64,000 nt of DNA from CAVSUB01 sp963816725 (GTDB lineage: Bacteria > Acidobacteriota > Vicinamibacteria > Vicinamibacterales > 2-12-FULL-66-21). The notes under the pieces are model-generated. The model ran no database searches. It worked only from the letters and a program-made list of their open reading frames with translations, and had not been told where the DNA came from. Position numbers and translations under genes: made by a program. Each line of letters opens with the position of its first letter. The first letter of the stretch is position 1. The stretch lies in the NCBI GenBank assembly GCA_963816725.1, contig CAWFMC010000004.1, forward strand, positions 62,001 to 126,000, written 5' to 3'. Below, piece by piece: positions 37,321 to 46,507 of this stretch.

Positions 37321-39336
37321 CTACTGCCCGCCCTTCTTCACGCCGGCCGGCCCGGTGTTGAACGCACGCTCGACGCTGTCGTTGACGTCGGTCGACACCG
37401 GGTGGTCGCGCCATAACCACCGCATCATCTCCGGCAGAATCGCCCCGCCCTGCTTCTGGCCATGGCGGCCGATGCCCCAGGTGTAATTGACGTCGTAGCC
37501 CTTCTCCGTCAGCGCGGTCATCAACTTGACGTTGTTGGCAAACCAGTCGCGCGTCTCGTCATACGTCCCGTCGTTGCGCACGCCGCGGTTGTCGTTGCGG
37601 CCGTCCTGGAGGAACACGCGTATCGGCTTGCGCTCGGACTTGCGCACGATCTCGCTGTACGCGTGGCCGCCGCGGATGTTCGTGAAGCTGCCGACGATGC
37701 TCAGGACCTTGCGGAACTGGTCGGGGCGCTCCCATGCGACGGTGAACGCCGCGATGGCGCCGCTGCTCGCACCGCCAATGCCCCGTCGCTCCGGATCCTT
37801 CGAAATGTTGTAGTCCTTGTCGAGCGCCGGCATCAGCTCCTCAACCACCACCCGGGCGTACTTGTCGTCGAGCGTGTTGTATTCGGTCGGGCGGTTGGTC
37901 GTGCGGTCGCCCCATTCCTGGGGCGTCGGCTCGGGTTGATCCGGCCGCCGGCCGGGGTTGATGAACACCGCGAGCATCACCGGGATCTCGCGGCGCTCGA
38001 TCAGGTTGTCGAGCACGTTGGGAGCCCGGAGGTCTCCCTGCATGTTCATGAACGCCTGGCCGTCGTTGAAGATCATCAGGCTGGCCGGGACGTTGCGATC
38101 GTATTGCGCCGGCACGTAGACCCAGTACGTGTGCTGCGTCCCTGGATAGGCTTGGCTCTGGATTACGAACGGGCCCCGCACTTCCCCCTTCGGAACGTCG
38201 GCGCGTGGCAGCGAATCCGGCCCGAGCTGATAGTGGATGTCCGGATTCGGGCCGGACGGTGCCTGCGTCGTCGCGGACGCCGCCGAGGTCCGCAGCAGGT
38301 CCTCGAGATGCGACTTCCAGACAGCCGCGAGCGTATGAGTCCCATGGCCGGACGTCTTGTCGCTGAGCGGCAGCACCACTGCGCGCCCCTTCGGCACGCG
38401 GACGATCTCCTTCTCGAGGATCTGCAACTCCGGAGGATTGATCAGGTCGTCGGCCGAGTTCACCGCGAGGAGCGGCGCCTTGATCTTCTCGAGATCGGGC
38501 AGCGGATCGTAGTCGCGCGATGCCTCCAGCGCGTAGAGGATGTCGTTGGCGTCGCCAGTCTTCACGTAATTGTCGACGTAGGTGTCGATCTCCTTGTCCG
38601 CGGCGGCCAGCGTCGGCGCGGCCTTCTGCCGCAGGATCGGGTTGCTGCTCATGAGCCAAAGCAGCTGTGCCGCTGTACGGAGGCCGCGCGGCTGGGTCGT
38701 GTAGGTGCCATTCTTCCACTCGGGATCCGTGCGGATCGCGTCGATGGCCGTCCGCCGCCACACTCGGTTGCGTCCGGCAATCTGGGTCGGCAGGCTGGCG
38801 AGCGGCATCAGCGCGTCCATCATGTCCGGATAGCGCTCGCCCCAGAGCCAGGTGTGCATTCCGCCCATCGACGTGCCCATGACGAGACGCAGATGGTTGA
38901 CGCCGAGTCCATCAACGAGCAGGCGATGCTCGGCTTCGAGCATGTCGAGATACCCGTACTGGGGGAACTTCGCGCGGAGTCCGTCACTGGGCTTGCTCGA
39001 TTGGCCGTGACCGATGTCGTCCGGCGCGATGATGTAGAACTGCGTGGCGTCGAGCGGCTGCCCCGGCCCGAACAACTCATCGGCGAACGTGCGGCCCGCG
39101 AACTGCGCGCCGGTGCCGCCCGTCCCGTGCATCACCAGGACGGCGTTGCGGACGATGCCCTGCGCGTCCTTCTTCGGCGTGCCCCACGTCCGGTAATGCA
39201 TCTTCAGCTGCGGGAGGGTCTGGCCCGACGTGAACCTGAAGTTCGGAATGACGAAATCCGCCTCGGTGGCGCGGGGCGCGCCGGAAGGCGCCTGCAGGAA
39301 CAAGAGCGCCAGCGGAGTCAGCAGGGTCAACAGCAT
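37321..39336 (-). CDS. Fusion of a MetX-like alpha/beta hydrolase and an enterochelin-esterase-like domain
   Basis: A 671-residue exported protein with two alpha/beta hydrolase domains. Residues about 20-345 resemble homoserine O-acetyltransferase: LVMHGTGGTGAQF, nucleophile GTSMGGMHTW, acid in AVNSADDLI and base in SGHGTHTL. Residues about 375-665 resemble Fes/esterase D: TYWVYVPAQYDRNVPASLMI, GIGGASSGAIAAFTVAWERP (nucleophile Ser) and GRHGQKQGGAILPEMMRWLW with the base. The signal peptide is MLLTLLTPLALLFLQAPSGA. The second Met, three codons in, has GAGG at the right distance. Both triads appear complete; the substrate is unknown. Confidence 0.8.
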   Translation of the reverse strand: MLLTLLTPLALLFLQAPSGAPRATEADFVIPNFRFTSGQTLPQLKMHYRTWGTPKKDAQGIVRNAVLVMHGTGGTGAQFAGRTFADELFGPGQPLDATQFYIIAPDDIGHGQSSKPSDGLRAKFPQYGYLDMLEAEHRLLVDGLGVNHLRLVMGTSMGGMHTWLWGERYPDMMDALMPLASLPTQIAGRNRVWRRTAIDAIRTDPEWKNGTYTTQPRGLRTAAQLLWLMSSNPILRQKAAPTLAAADKEIDTYVDNYVKTGDANDILYALEASRDYDPLPDLEKIKAPLLAVNSADDLINPPELQILEKEIVRVPKGRAVVLPLSDKTSGHGTHTLAAVWKSHLEDLLRTSAASATTQAPSGPNPDIHYQLGPDSLPRADVPKGEVRGPFVIQSQAYPGTQHTYWVYVPAQYDRNVPASLMIFNDGQAFMNMQGDLRAPNVLDNLIERREIPVMLAVFINPGRRPDQPEPTPQEWGDRTTNRPTEYNTLDDKYARVVVEELMPALDKDYNISKDPERRGIGGASSGAIAAFTVAWERPDQFRKVLSIVGSFTNIRGGHAYSEIVRKSERKPIRVFLQDGRNDNRGVRNDGTYDETRDWFANNVKLMTALTEKGYDVNYTWGIGRHGQKQGGAILPEMMRWLWRDHPVSTDVNDSVERAFNTGPAGVKKGGQ

Positions 39337-39357
39337 GGTCATGCCTCGTAGGACTCA

Positions 39358-39422
39358 GATGGCAGATGGCAGATGGCAGTGCGATGGCAGATGGCAGATG
39401 GCAGATGGCAGATGGCAGATGA
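39358..39422 (+). repeat. GGCAGAT heptamer array
   Basis: About eight GGCAGAT units with one interrupted unit (GGCAGTGCGAT). It lies upstream of the esterase fusion start. It is the last heptamer array found in the window; none is seen between 39.5 and 64 kb. Confidence 0.9.
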
Positions 39423-39486
39423 ACGAGTATCTAGTTCCAGCCGTTTACATCAACCATCTACATTCGACATCTGCCATCCGTGAGGT

Positions 39487-39753
39487 CTAACCCTGGTGAC
39501 GCGGGTGTCCGCCCGTGACCGGCGCGGACGGATCGTGGAGGTCACCAACCAGGTGTGCCCGGGTCTCCACTTCCGTCAACCTGCCAGAGGCGTAGGCCGA
39601 CGCCTCCTTCATAAGTGCATTTGCTTCATCCGGCGGCAAGCTCTTCAGGGTATTCAAGTGCTGGCCGCGGCGGTGAAGATACTCTTCGATGAATGCGCGT
39701 TCGAGCTGCGCGAGCGGCTCCGAATGGGGGGCCGAACTGTCTCCGTCACTCAT
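39487..39753 (-). CDS. Small protein of unknown function
   Basis: An 88-residue soluble protein starting MSDGDSSAPHSEPLAQLERA, preceded by GGAGGTG. Predicted helical: AFIEEYLHRRGQHLNTLKSL and DEANALMKEASAYASGRLTE. It resembles small regulator-like or toxin-antitoxin-adjacent helical proteins but no family is recognised. It lies between the esterase fusion and the DPP4-like gene on the same strand. Confidence 0.6.
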   Translation of the reverse strand: MSDGDSSAPHSEPLAQLERAFIEEYLHRRGQHLNTLKSLPPDEANALMKEASAYASGRLTEVETRAHLVGDLHDPSAPVTGGHPRHQG

Positions 39754-39838
39754 GGGCACCACCTCCAGACGCTGACTACTAGATCCTACGCCCGAGCCAC
39801 AGGAATCGATTACATCGATCGCGATCTGATTCCCGGGT

Positions 39839-42154
39839 CTAGCGCGGACCCGGCGGCAAATGCTGGGTGAGGTAGCGAGCGAGCAGGCGATACAAGTGGA
39901 CGGTCGTGCCCGGCCCCTCGGAGATCGAATGGGTGCGGTCCGGGTAGGTCATGAAGTCGAATGACTTCCCGAGCTCGATCAGACGATTCACCAATAGTTG
40001 CGCGCCCTGGTAGTGCACGTTGTCGTCGCCGGAACCGTGCACGATCAGCAGGTCGCCGGCCAGGCCCTCGGCGACGTTGATCGCCGACGCCTCTTTGTAG
40101 CCCTTGGTGTTCTCCTGGGGCAGGCCCATGTAGCGCTCCTGGTAGATGCTGTCGTAGAGCCGCTGATCGGGCACCGGCGCGACGGCCATACCGACCTTGT
40201 ACAGCTCCGGGTGACGGAAGATCAGGTTGAGGGTGTTCGTGCCGCCGCCGCTCCACCCCCAGACGCCGACTCGCGTCAGGTCGATGAAGGCGTGCGTCTG
40301 CTTGAGCGAGCGCAGCGCCTGCGCCTGCTGCGCCGACGACAGCACCCCGACCGCCCCGTAGATCGACTTGCGCCACGCCCGCCCGCGCGGGGCGGGCGTG
40401 CCGGCGTTGTCGAAGCTGACGACCACGTATCCCAGACTGGCGATGTAGCGATGAAACAGCCCGGTGCTGCCGCCCCAGCTGTCGGTCACCGTCTGGCTCG
40501 CCGGCTCGCCGTAGATGAACACCAGCACCGGATAGGCTTTCGACCGATCGAAGCCTGACGGCCTGATGACGTAGCCGTCGACGTTGACGCCGTTTCCGGC
40601 GTCGACAGACACGTACTCGACCGGCGGGTCGAGCAGCGGCGCGAGCACCGGCTTGAGGCTGGCGCTGTCGCCGGTCACGCGAACCGTGGCGTGGTCCGGC
40701 AGCGAGACCACCTCCGCCATGCCGGGATCGTCCTGGGTCGAGAAGCGGTGAAACGCAAACCGGCCGTTCGGCGAGATGTCGTACGTGTTGGTGCCGCGCA
40801 GCCGTTCAGGGGTGACGCGCACGGGATCAGCCGAGCCGTCGAGCGGCGCGCGGTACAAGTAGCGCTGCGTCGCGTTCATCGGTGACGCGATGAAGTAGAG
40901 GAGTCCGGCCGCCTCGTCCACACCGGAGATCGCCATCGCGTCCATGGGTCCGCGGGTGACGAGCGTGGCCTTGCCGTCGCGCGTCACTCGATGGACGTGC
41001 ATCCAGCCGTCCTGTTCCGAGACGACCAGGAACTCCGCACCGCCCTTGATCGGCTGGGCCTCCGGCAGACCTCCGAAGCCGATGGTGATGAACGCCTCGT
41101 CCGTGTCGCGCCACATCTCGCGGACCTGCCGGGTGCGGACGTCGGCGAGCAGATACGCATCGATCGTCTGCAGGCGATTGAGCTGCTGGACCAGCACCGT
41201 GTTCGCGTCGGCCCACTGCATCCGCCCGATGTAATGCTGCCGCGGATCCCCGGGAAGCGGGAGCCAGCTCACCGCGTGCGAGGCCACGTCGACCACGCCG
41301 GCGCGGACCGCCGAGTTCGTCGTCCCCGCCAGCGGATACGGCACGCTCATCGAGACCGGATAGGGGCCGGTGTCCGGATACGGAATCGTGGTCACGATCT
41401 CGCGTTCCCTACCCAGGTAGTACTGGAGCGAGAAGTTGCCGACGCCGTGTAGATCGAACTGCCAGAACGCGATTCGCCGGCCGTCAGGGCTCCACCGGAA
41501 ACACTCGTGCAGGTCGAGCTCCTCCTCGTTGACCCAGTCGGAGCCGCCGTTGATCACCAGGTCGGAGCCGTCGCGGGTCAGACGAGTGATCGCGCCCGTG
41601 GCGGCGTCCTCGACGTAGATGTCATTGCTCCGCACGTAGGCGACTTTCGTCGCGTCCGGATTGAACGCGGCGTACATCAGGGTCGCTTCCGGCGCCGCGC
41701 CGCCCATCTTCCGCAACCGCCCCGTCCGCCGATCCAGGAGCCAGTAGTCGCCGCGCGAATCGGTGCGCCAGACCCGATGCGCGTTGGTGAAGATCAGGAC
41801 CCGCTGGCGATCGCTCGACCACGACAGCGACTCGATTTCGAGCGGCGCTTTCGCGCCCGCCGGCGTGAGCTGGGCGGCGGTGATCAGGACCTCACGCCGT
41901 GCTCCGGTCGCGGTGTCGTAGCGGACCACGTCGACGCCACCCGCCGAGGGCTCCATGACCAGGTACGACTCACCGTCGCCGAACCAGCGCGGCGGCCGCG
42001 GAAAGCGCGGCGAGAACTCGCCGGAAAAGATCCGGCCGATCATGTCGGGCGCGCCGGCGCGGGTGGCGGTCGCTGACGCCTGGGCCCATGCCGGGCCCGA
42101 CGGAAACACGAGCACCCACGCCAGCAGCACCCAGCCGAACGAACGCTTGATCAT
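39839..42154 (-). CDS. Dipeptidyl peptidase IV-like S9 family serine peptidase
   Basis: A 771-residue exported peptidase. Signal peptide in MIKRSFGWVLLAWVLVFPSG ending AWAQA; N-terminal beta-propeller (about 50-500) carrying the DPP4 double-Glu motif in SDWVNEEELDLHECFRWSPD, which binds the substrate N-terminus; C-terminal alpha/beta hydrolase with GWSGGGTNT (nucleophile), GSGDDNVHYQ (Asp) and DRTHSISEG (His). Cleaves Xaa-Pro or Xaa-Ala from peptide N-termini in the periplasm or outside the cell. Length is normal for bacterial DPP4-type enzymes. Confidence 0.92.
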   Translation of the reverse strand: MIKRSFGWVLLAWVLVFPSGPAWAQASATATRAGAPDMIGRIFSGEFSPRFPRPPRWFGDGESYLVMEPSAGGVDVVRYDTATGARREVLITAAQLTPAGAKAPLEIESLSWSSDRQRVLIFTNAHRVWRTDSRGDYWLLDRRTGRLRKMGGAAPEATLMYAAFNPDATKVAYVRSNDIYVEDAATGAITRLTRDGSDLVINGGSDWVNEEELDLHECFRWSPDGRRIAFWQFDLHGVGNFSLQYYLGREREIVTTIPYPDTGPYPVSMSVPYPLAGTTNSAVRAGVVDVASHAVSWLPLPGDPRQHYIGRMQWADANTVLVQQLNRLQTIDAYLLADVRTRQVREMWRDTDEAFITIGFGGLPEAQPIKGGAEFLVVSEQDGWMHVHRVTRDGKATLVTRGPMDAMAISGVDEAAGLLYFIASPMNATQRYLYRAPLDGSADPVRVTPERLRGTNTYDISPNGRFAFHRFSTQDDPGMAEVVSLPDHATVRVTGDSASLKPVLAPLLDPPVEYVSVDAGNGVNVDGYVIRPSGFDRSKAYPVLVFIYGEPASQTVTDSWGGSTGLFHRYIASLGYVVVSFDNAGTPAPRGRAWRKSIYGAVGVLSSAQQAQALRSLKQTHAFIDLTRVGVWGWSGGGTNTLNLIFRHPELYKVGMAVAPVPDQRLYDSIYQERYMGLPQENTKGYKEASAINVAEGLAGDLLIVHGSGDDNVHYQGAQLLVNRLIELGKSFDFMTYPDRTHSISEGPGTTVHLYRLLARYLTQHLPPGPR

Positions 42155-42266
42155 GATGGGACGTTCTTATGTCGGAATGGCCCCCGGAGGCAAGGACCCG
42201 CGCACTCAGATCTGCCGTCGGCCCGAGCTTCAGTGCCGCGCGTTACGCGAGATCAGATCGGTGTAG

Positions 42267-42286
42267 GCCCGACCTTCAGGTCGGGC
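42267..42286. terminator. Perfect 8-bp hairpin GCCCGACC/GGTCGGGC
   Basis: The stem has a 4-nt TTCA loop and lies between two genes on the same strand, after a partial copy (GGCCCGAGCTTCAG, near 42219-42233). The doublet looks like a small REP-type element; it may also stop transcription of the upstream ligase operon. Confidence 0.45.
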
Positions 42287-42319
42287 GGGCGCCGAGAGCC
42301 GCAGAGTCGAGTTGGGCGG

Positions 42320-43672
42320 TCAGGCCGGGAAGTACGTGAACTTCCGCTCGTAATCGAGCCCCATGCCGAAGGGGAAACTGGGGTGGGGCCAGACGATCAG
42401 ATCGGCCGGACGAATCGACGAGGGCATTGCCGCCAGCAGCTGGCGCGCCAGGGCCCCGTCGTCGTCCCGCGCCGCGCGCCGTTGGACGTGCATGGTGCAG
42501 CCGGTGTCGGACAGGACCAGCCGAAACGCCCCGGTGACCTGGCGGGCCAACGAGTGATCGGCGTAGAGCGCGTCCTTGTAGACAGCGACATGTGACCCGT
42601 CCGGGAGGCGTTCGCGCTCGCGCCCCTCAAGGGCGATGAGGGTCGGCGGCAGGTTCTCGGGCACGCGCCGGCCATGCCTGCGTAGCGCGCGGACCACTGT
42701 CTGGGCCGGCACGAGCCGCGCCAGGTCCCCCGTCTGATAGCGCAGCAGCGGAATGGGCAGCGCCGGGTCGAGCATCGAGATGGCGAGGCGTCCGTATCCC
42801 TCAGTATTGGGCTCGACGATCTCCAGAAACGTACGCGACGGGTGATACGCGAACATCATCGGCACGGGGAGGCGTGCGCCATCGGACATGCCGAGATCGT
42901 GCGCCAGCGCCGGATCCTCCGCGAGCGTCCGGCGCACCGCGATCGTTGCGGGCGTTTCGAACAGCAGATGGAGCCCGAGCTCCCCGACACCGAACGAAGA
43001 CATCACGTAACCGCGCTCCGGCCGATCGAGATCCAGTCCGAGGCAGGAGGAGAGGTAGGCGCGGAAGCGCTCGCCGAACGTCTCCTCGCCGAGCACCACG
43101 TGGACCCGATGGCGCCGCCAGTCGAGCCCCTCCCGCCCAGCATGATCGAGCAACTGGTTGGCGAACAACGGATCGGCCACGACCACCAGCTGGTCGTACG
43201 ACGGGCCGAACGCTTTGATCAGCGCGACCGCCATGTCCTCGCGCACGCTGGTCGTCGCGACGGTCATGCGGTCGGAGGAAAATCCCACCCCCATCGGCAG
43301 GCAGTTGACCGCCAGCGTAGTATGCGTCGCCACGCCGAACGCATCATCCAGCGCGGCATCGATCGCGCGCCCGCCGGACGCGACCTGCGCGCGGGTCTGC
43401 AGCCCGAACGAAAACCGGCCGCCATGGCCGGAACTGGTCAGCACACCAGCCAGCGAAGCGATCGGCGTGGTTGCCGCGAGCTGATCGAGTGGGAATCGAT
43501 CGAAGGTGTTCGCCTTGGTCAGGATCGGACACCGCTGCGAGAACGCAGTCGCATCGGCGATGTCGGCGGGATCGAGCCCCTGCTCGCGGAGCAGCGTGCG
43601 ATACCACGGGAAGTCGCGTGCCGCTGCATGCAAGGCGTCGAGCAGCGCCGCGTCAGGCGCGACTGCGACCAT
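42320..43672 (-). CDS. Adenylate-forming ligase (phenylacetate-CoA ligase / CapK-like)
   Basis: A 450-residue AMP-forming enzyme. Visible signs: VLTSSGHGGRFSFG (altered P-loop), YVMSSFGVGELGLHLLFETP and LLRYQTGDLARLV with the (Y/F)RTGD-type Asp that binds the ribose. It lacks the C-terminal lysine subdomain of full acyl-CoA synthetases, as do PaaK/CapK-type ligases. Start ATG 43670-43672 with AGGGCGG upstream overlaps the acyltransferase 3' end by 20 nt, so it is the last gene of the YfiR operon and probably activates an acyl or amino-acid substrate for the neighbour acyltransferase. Confidence 0.75.
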   Translation of the reverse strand: MVAVAPDAALLDALHAAARDFPWYRTLLREQGLDPADIADATAFSQRCPILTKANTFDRFPLDQLAATTPIASLAGVLTSSGHGGRFSFGLQTRAQVASGGRAIDAALDDAFGVATHTTLAVNCLPMGVGFSSDRMTVATTSVREDMAVALIKAFGPSYDQLVVVADPLFANQLLDHAGREGLDWRRHRVHVVLGEETFGERFRAYLSSCLGLDLDRPERGYVMSSFGVGELGLHLLFETPATIAVRRTLAEDPALAHDLGMSDGARLPVPMMFAYHPSRTFLEIVEPNTEGYGRLAISMLDPALPIPLLRYQTGDLARLVPAQTVVRALRRHGRRVPENLPPTLIALEGRERERLPDGSHVAVYKDALYADHSLARQVTGAFRLVLSDTGCTMHVQRRAARDDDGALARQLLAAMPSSIRPADLIVWPHPSFPFGMGLDYERKFTYFPA

Positions 43673-44462
43673 CACCGCCCTCGATTCTGCCCGCTGTCCG
43701 TACAGGGGCGAACTCGGGTTCAAGACCATGGAGGAATTCCGCGAGGATCGGAATGCGGCCGCTGGTGATCACTTCGTCGAACTGTCGCAAATCCAATCCG
43801 TACGGTGATACCACTCCGTAGTAATCGCTCTCCGGACCGATCGGGTAGAAGGGCACCCCGATGCGAGCAAGCAAACGGCGCAGCGCGGGCTCAGCCGCCA
43901 TCAACCAATGTGTGCACCCGCGGCGCTTGGAAGCCTGATATACGGCCTTGTACAACTCCATGACGATCTCGCCCCCACCCTTCCGCTGGTCGCCCGCCGT
44001 CCTGGGATCGGGACCCTGCAGGCTGTAGAAGTGGTCGCCGGCCCGGCGGTTGTAGTTGCGACTCACGGCCAAACGCGAGATTTCGACTGCTGCGACCTGT
44101 GGCTCGTCGCGGAGCAAGCGGCCGTCATCAATGGCGCAGTGGAGCAAGAGGGGGAAACCCAGTTCACTGCGGCGAACCATCCGGGCGGTCGCCACCAGGC
44201 TGCCCTGTTTGTTGAGGACGCCGACATGCAGCGAGTAGCGATCGTAGGCATCGATCTCGAGTTGCGTCGGATAGTCCTCGGCCGGCAGGAAGTGTCGCTC
44301 GTGGCAGTAGACCTGGTAGCGCAGGCGATAACTCTCGTTGATCAGCGCTGGATCGCCGTCGAGGACGAGGCCGTGGAAGTGTGGCGACAGCGACTCAGCA
44401 AGATACGGATCCGGTGTCAGGGCTGAGAGATCCACGCACGCCTGGCCAACTGTCTCGGTCAC
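43653..44462 (-). CDS. Exosortase/PEP-CTERM-associated type GNAT acyltransferase (N-acyl amino acid synthase-like)
   Basis: A 269-residue acyltransferase of the PEP-CTERM/exosortase-associated group: INESYRLRYQVYCHERHFLP, AEDYPTQLEIDAYDRYSLHV, GSLVATARMVRRSELGFPLL, VAAVEISRLAVSRNYNRRAG and LMAAEPALRRLLARIGVPFY. These enzymes resemble N-acyl-amino-acid and homoserine-lactone synthases and probably use an acyl-ACP/CoA donor. The GTG at 44460-44462 overlaps the TonB receptor TGA (GTGA). No exosortase gene is in this window. Confidence 0.78.
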   Translation of the reverse strand: MTETVGQACVDLSALTPDPYLAESLSPHFHGLVLDGDPALINESYRLRYQVYCHERHFLPAEDYPTQLEIDAYDRYSLHVGVLNKQGSLVATARMVRRSELGFPLLLHCAIDDGRLLRDEPQVAAVEISRLAVSRNYNRRAGDHFYSLQGPDPRTAGDQRKGGGEIVMELYKAVYQASKRRGCTHWLMAAEPALRRLLARIGVPFYPIGPESDYYGVVSPYGLDLRQFDEVITSGRIPILAEFLHGLEPEFAPVRTAGRIEGGDGRSRA

Positions 44463-46507
44463 CGCGACCAAAGTTGCCAGCGCAGGCCGATGCGAGCCGT
44501 CCGCCCGTTCTGTGGGATGGTGGCCTGGAGGTAGGTCGCAGAGGACGCCGGGTCGGCGTATTCGTGGTCGAATACGTTGTTCACCGACCCGAACAGCTGC
44601 CACACGCGCCCGATCGGCTGCAGGACTGTCAGGTTGACGGTGGTCGCGGCCGGCACCGATCCTCCGAGCTCGGTCAGCCGGGAGCTCAGATACCAGCCGT
44701 CGACCGAGACAGTCGAACGTCGCACGGGACCGGGGATGCTGAACCGGCCCTGCACCATATGCCGCGGAGAATTGGGCAGGTCGCTCTGGGTCTCCTGATC
44801 GATCGCAGTCTGGAAGGCATAACTCAAGAGCGCGCGTGAGTCCCCCGGCAGGCGCATCTGTCCTTCGAGTTCCAGCCCTTTCGCGCGCACCTGGCCCTGG
44901 TTCACGAAGGTGCTCTGAAGCTGAGTGTTCGGATCGGCAATCGAGGTGATCAGGCGGTCGGCCTTGTACCAATATCCCGAGACCGAGGTCCGCAGCCAGT
45001 CGTTGATGTACCGCTCCCACACCAGTTCGTGCGTGTCGATCGCCTCCGGGCGCAGGTCGTTGACTCCCTCCCCGAAGTAGAACGTGTTCAGCTCGTATTG
45101 GTTGGGGGCCCGGAAGGCGCTGCCGTACAGGTATTTGATCGACTGAGCTGACGACGGCAAGACGATGACCGCGGCACGGGGTGAGACTCGGGAGAACGAA
45201 CCGTAGGCGTCGTAGCGCAGCCCGGCGTTCACGATCATCCAGTCGGTCACCTTGACCTCGTCCTGGGCGAAGAGCGCCCGCTGAGTCGACGAGCGCTGGA
45301 TATCAAGGACCGGCTCGTCCTGGAAGCTGTAGACGCCTGTTTGGTCCTGGTGGACGTTGTCGATGAATTGAAAGCCGGCTCGCAGGTTGTGGCGGCCAGG
45401 CAGGACCCGTGAGATGCCGCCTTCAGCGCTCCAGCGGGCGCCAAGGACACTATCGTGGCCGATAATCTTCGGGGCTACGTCGGTCGCCGCGAACGGATAG
45501 ATACCGTCATACGTGAATCGATCGTAGGAGGCCCGCAGGTTGACCCGCGTGCCCTTCAAGGTACGGCGGTAGTCGGCGTCCAGCAGCGTGTGACGATCGG
45601 TGGTCTCCTCCTTTGGATCCTGCGCGTTGAACTCCGTGCCGAACGAGGCTGTCGGCACGTCGCGGCTCCGGGTGCCGTATGCTCCCGTCACCGTCACCGG
45701 CCCGAACGACAGCCGAGAGTAAATCTGCTTGACGCCCTCCCCGTCCAGCCGATCGGCAACGCCATTGTTGCTCAGCGGCGAGTCATATTCCGGAAAGTAC
45801 AAGCGTGTGACGCCGTCACGATCTTCATAAGTCGACGAGACCGCGAAGTCGAACCCGTTGGCGAAGTGCTGCCCGGCGCTACCGCGAATGAGCTCCGTAC
45901 CGAGCGTCCCGGCTTCGACCGTCGCGCTGCCGCCAGCCATCGACGATCCGGTCCGGGTGATGACATTGACGACCGCGAAGAACGCACTGTCCCCGTACAG
46001 CGATGATGCCGGTCCGCGGATGATCTCGACGCGCTCGAAGGTCGCCGGGTCGAGGCCGAATTCCGCGCCGATTTCGGCTTGCCCAAACACGTTGTCGTTG
46101 ACGCGGTGGCCGTTGACCAGCAGGAGGATGCGGCTGTTGTAGTCGCCGGGCTTGGCGAAGCCGCGGATGCCGACCAGGCTGAAGTTGCGATCGCCGGTCA
46201 CGTACATCCCGCGCACGCTGCGCAGGATGTCGGCCAGCGTGCGGAATCCGTATTTCTCGATCTCGGCCGCCGTCACGAACGACACTGACGAGGGGGCTTC
46301 CAGGGCCGGCTGCAGCCGCTCGGAGGCGCCAAACACCTGGCCCGAGTCGAGCTTCATCAGGTCTTCGAGACTGAGATCGGGCAGCGGCGACTGGGCCGCC
46401 GCCGGGGTGGCCACCGCCACCAACAGCGTCAGCAGCAGCGCACGGACGCGACCGAGGTGAACGCGCACGTGCATAGATCCCTTCGTTGTCGATCCCAGAG
46501 CTGTCAT
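44459..46507 (-). CDS. TonB-dependent outer-membrane receptor (CirA/BtuB type)
   Basis: A 682-residue receptor. Signal peptide in RALLLTLLVAVATPAAAQ; the plug has LEAPSSVSFVTAAEIEKYGF, LADILRSVRGMYVTGDRNFS, GIRGFAKPGDYNSRILLLVN and the EIIRGPASSLYGDSAFFAVV signature; a 22-strand-type barrel follows and ends IGLRWQLWSR. It lacks a carboxypeptidase-like domain, unlike the receptor at 24-27 kb. The ATG overlaps the YfiR stop by four nt (ATGA). Ligand unknown; in similar operons such receptors are paired with YfiR-type periplasmic proteins. Confidence 0.9.
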   Translation of the reverse strand: MTALGSTTKGSMHVRVHLGRVRALLLTLLVAVATPAAAQSPLPDLSLEDLMKLDSGQVFGASERLQPALEAPSSVSFVTAAEIEKYGFRTLADILRSVRGMYVTGDRNFSLVGIRGFAKPGDYNSRILLLVNGHRVNDNVFGQAEIGAEFGLDPATFERVEIIRGPASSLYGDSAFFAVVNVITRTGSSMAGGSATVEAGTLGTELIRGSAGQHFANGFDFAVSSTYEDRDGVTRLYFPEYDSPLSNNGVADRLDGEGVKQIYSRLSFGPVTVTGAYGTRSRDVPTASFGTEFNAQDPKEETTDRHTLLDADYRRTLKGTRVNLRASYDRFTYDGIYPFAATDVAPKIIGHDSVLGARWSAEGGISRVLPGRHNLRAGFQFIDNVHQDQTGVYSFQDEPVLDIQRSSTQRALFAQDEVKVTDWMIVNAGLRYDAYGSFSRVSPRAAVIVLPSSAQSIKYLYGSAFRAPNQYELNTFYFGEGVNDLRPEAIDTHELVWERYINDWLRTSVSGYWYKADRLITSIADPNTQLQSTFVNQGQVRAKGLELEGQMRLPGDSRALLSYAFQTAIDQETQSDLPNSPRHMVQGRFSIPGPVRRSTVSVDGWYLSSRLTELGGSVPAATTVNLTVLQPIGRVWQLFGSVNNVFDHEYADPASSATYLQATIPQNGRTARIGLRWQLWSR

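Noticed and set aside
42201..42290. GGCCCGA...CTTCAG doublet considered as an insertion-sequence end.
   Set aside because: Only two short, unequal copies are seen, with no transposase or target duplication; kept only as a hairpin.
43653..45020. An acyltransferase with a 186-residue N-terminal extension.
   Set aside because: The extension overlaps the TonB receptor in another frame and is Arg-rich; the GTG at 44462 gives the family's normal start.
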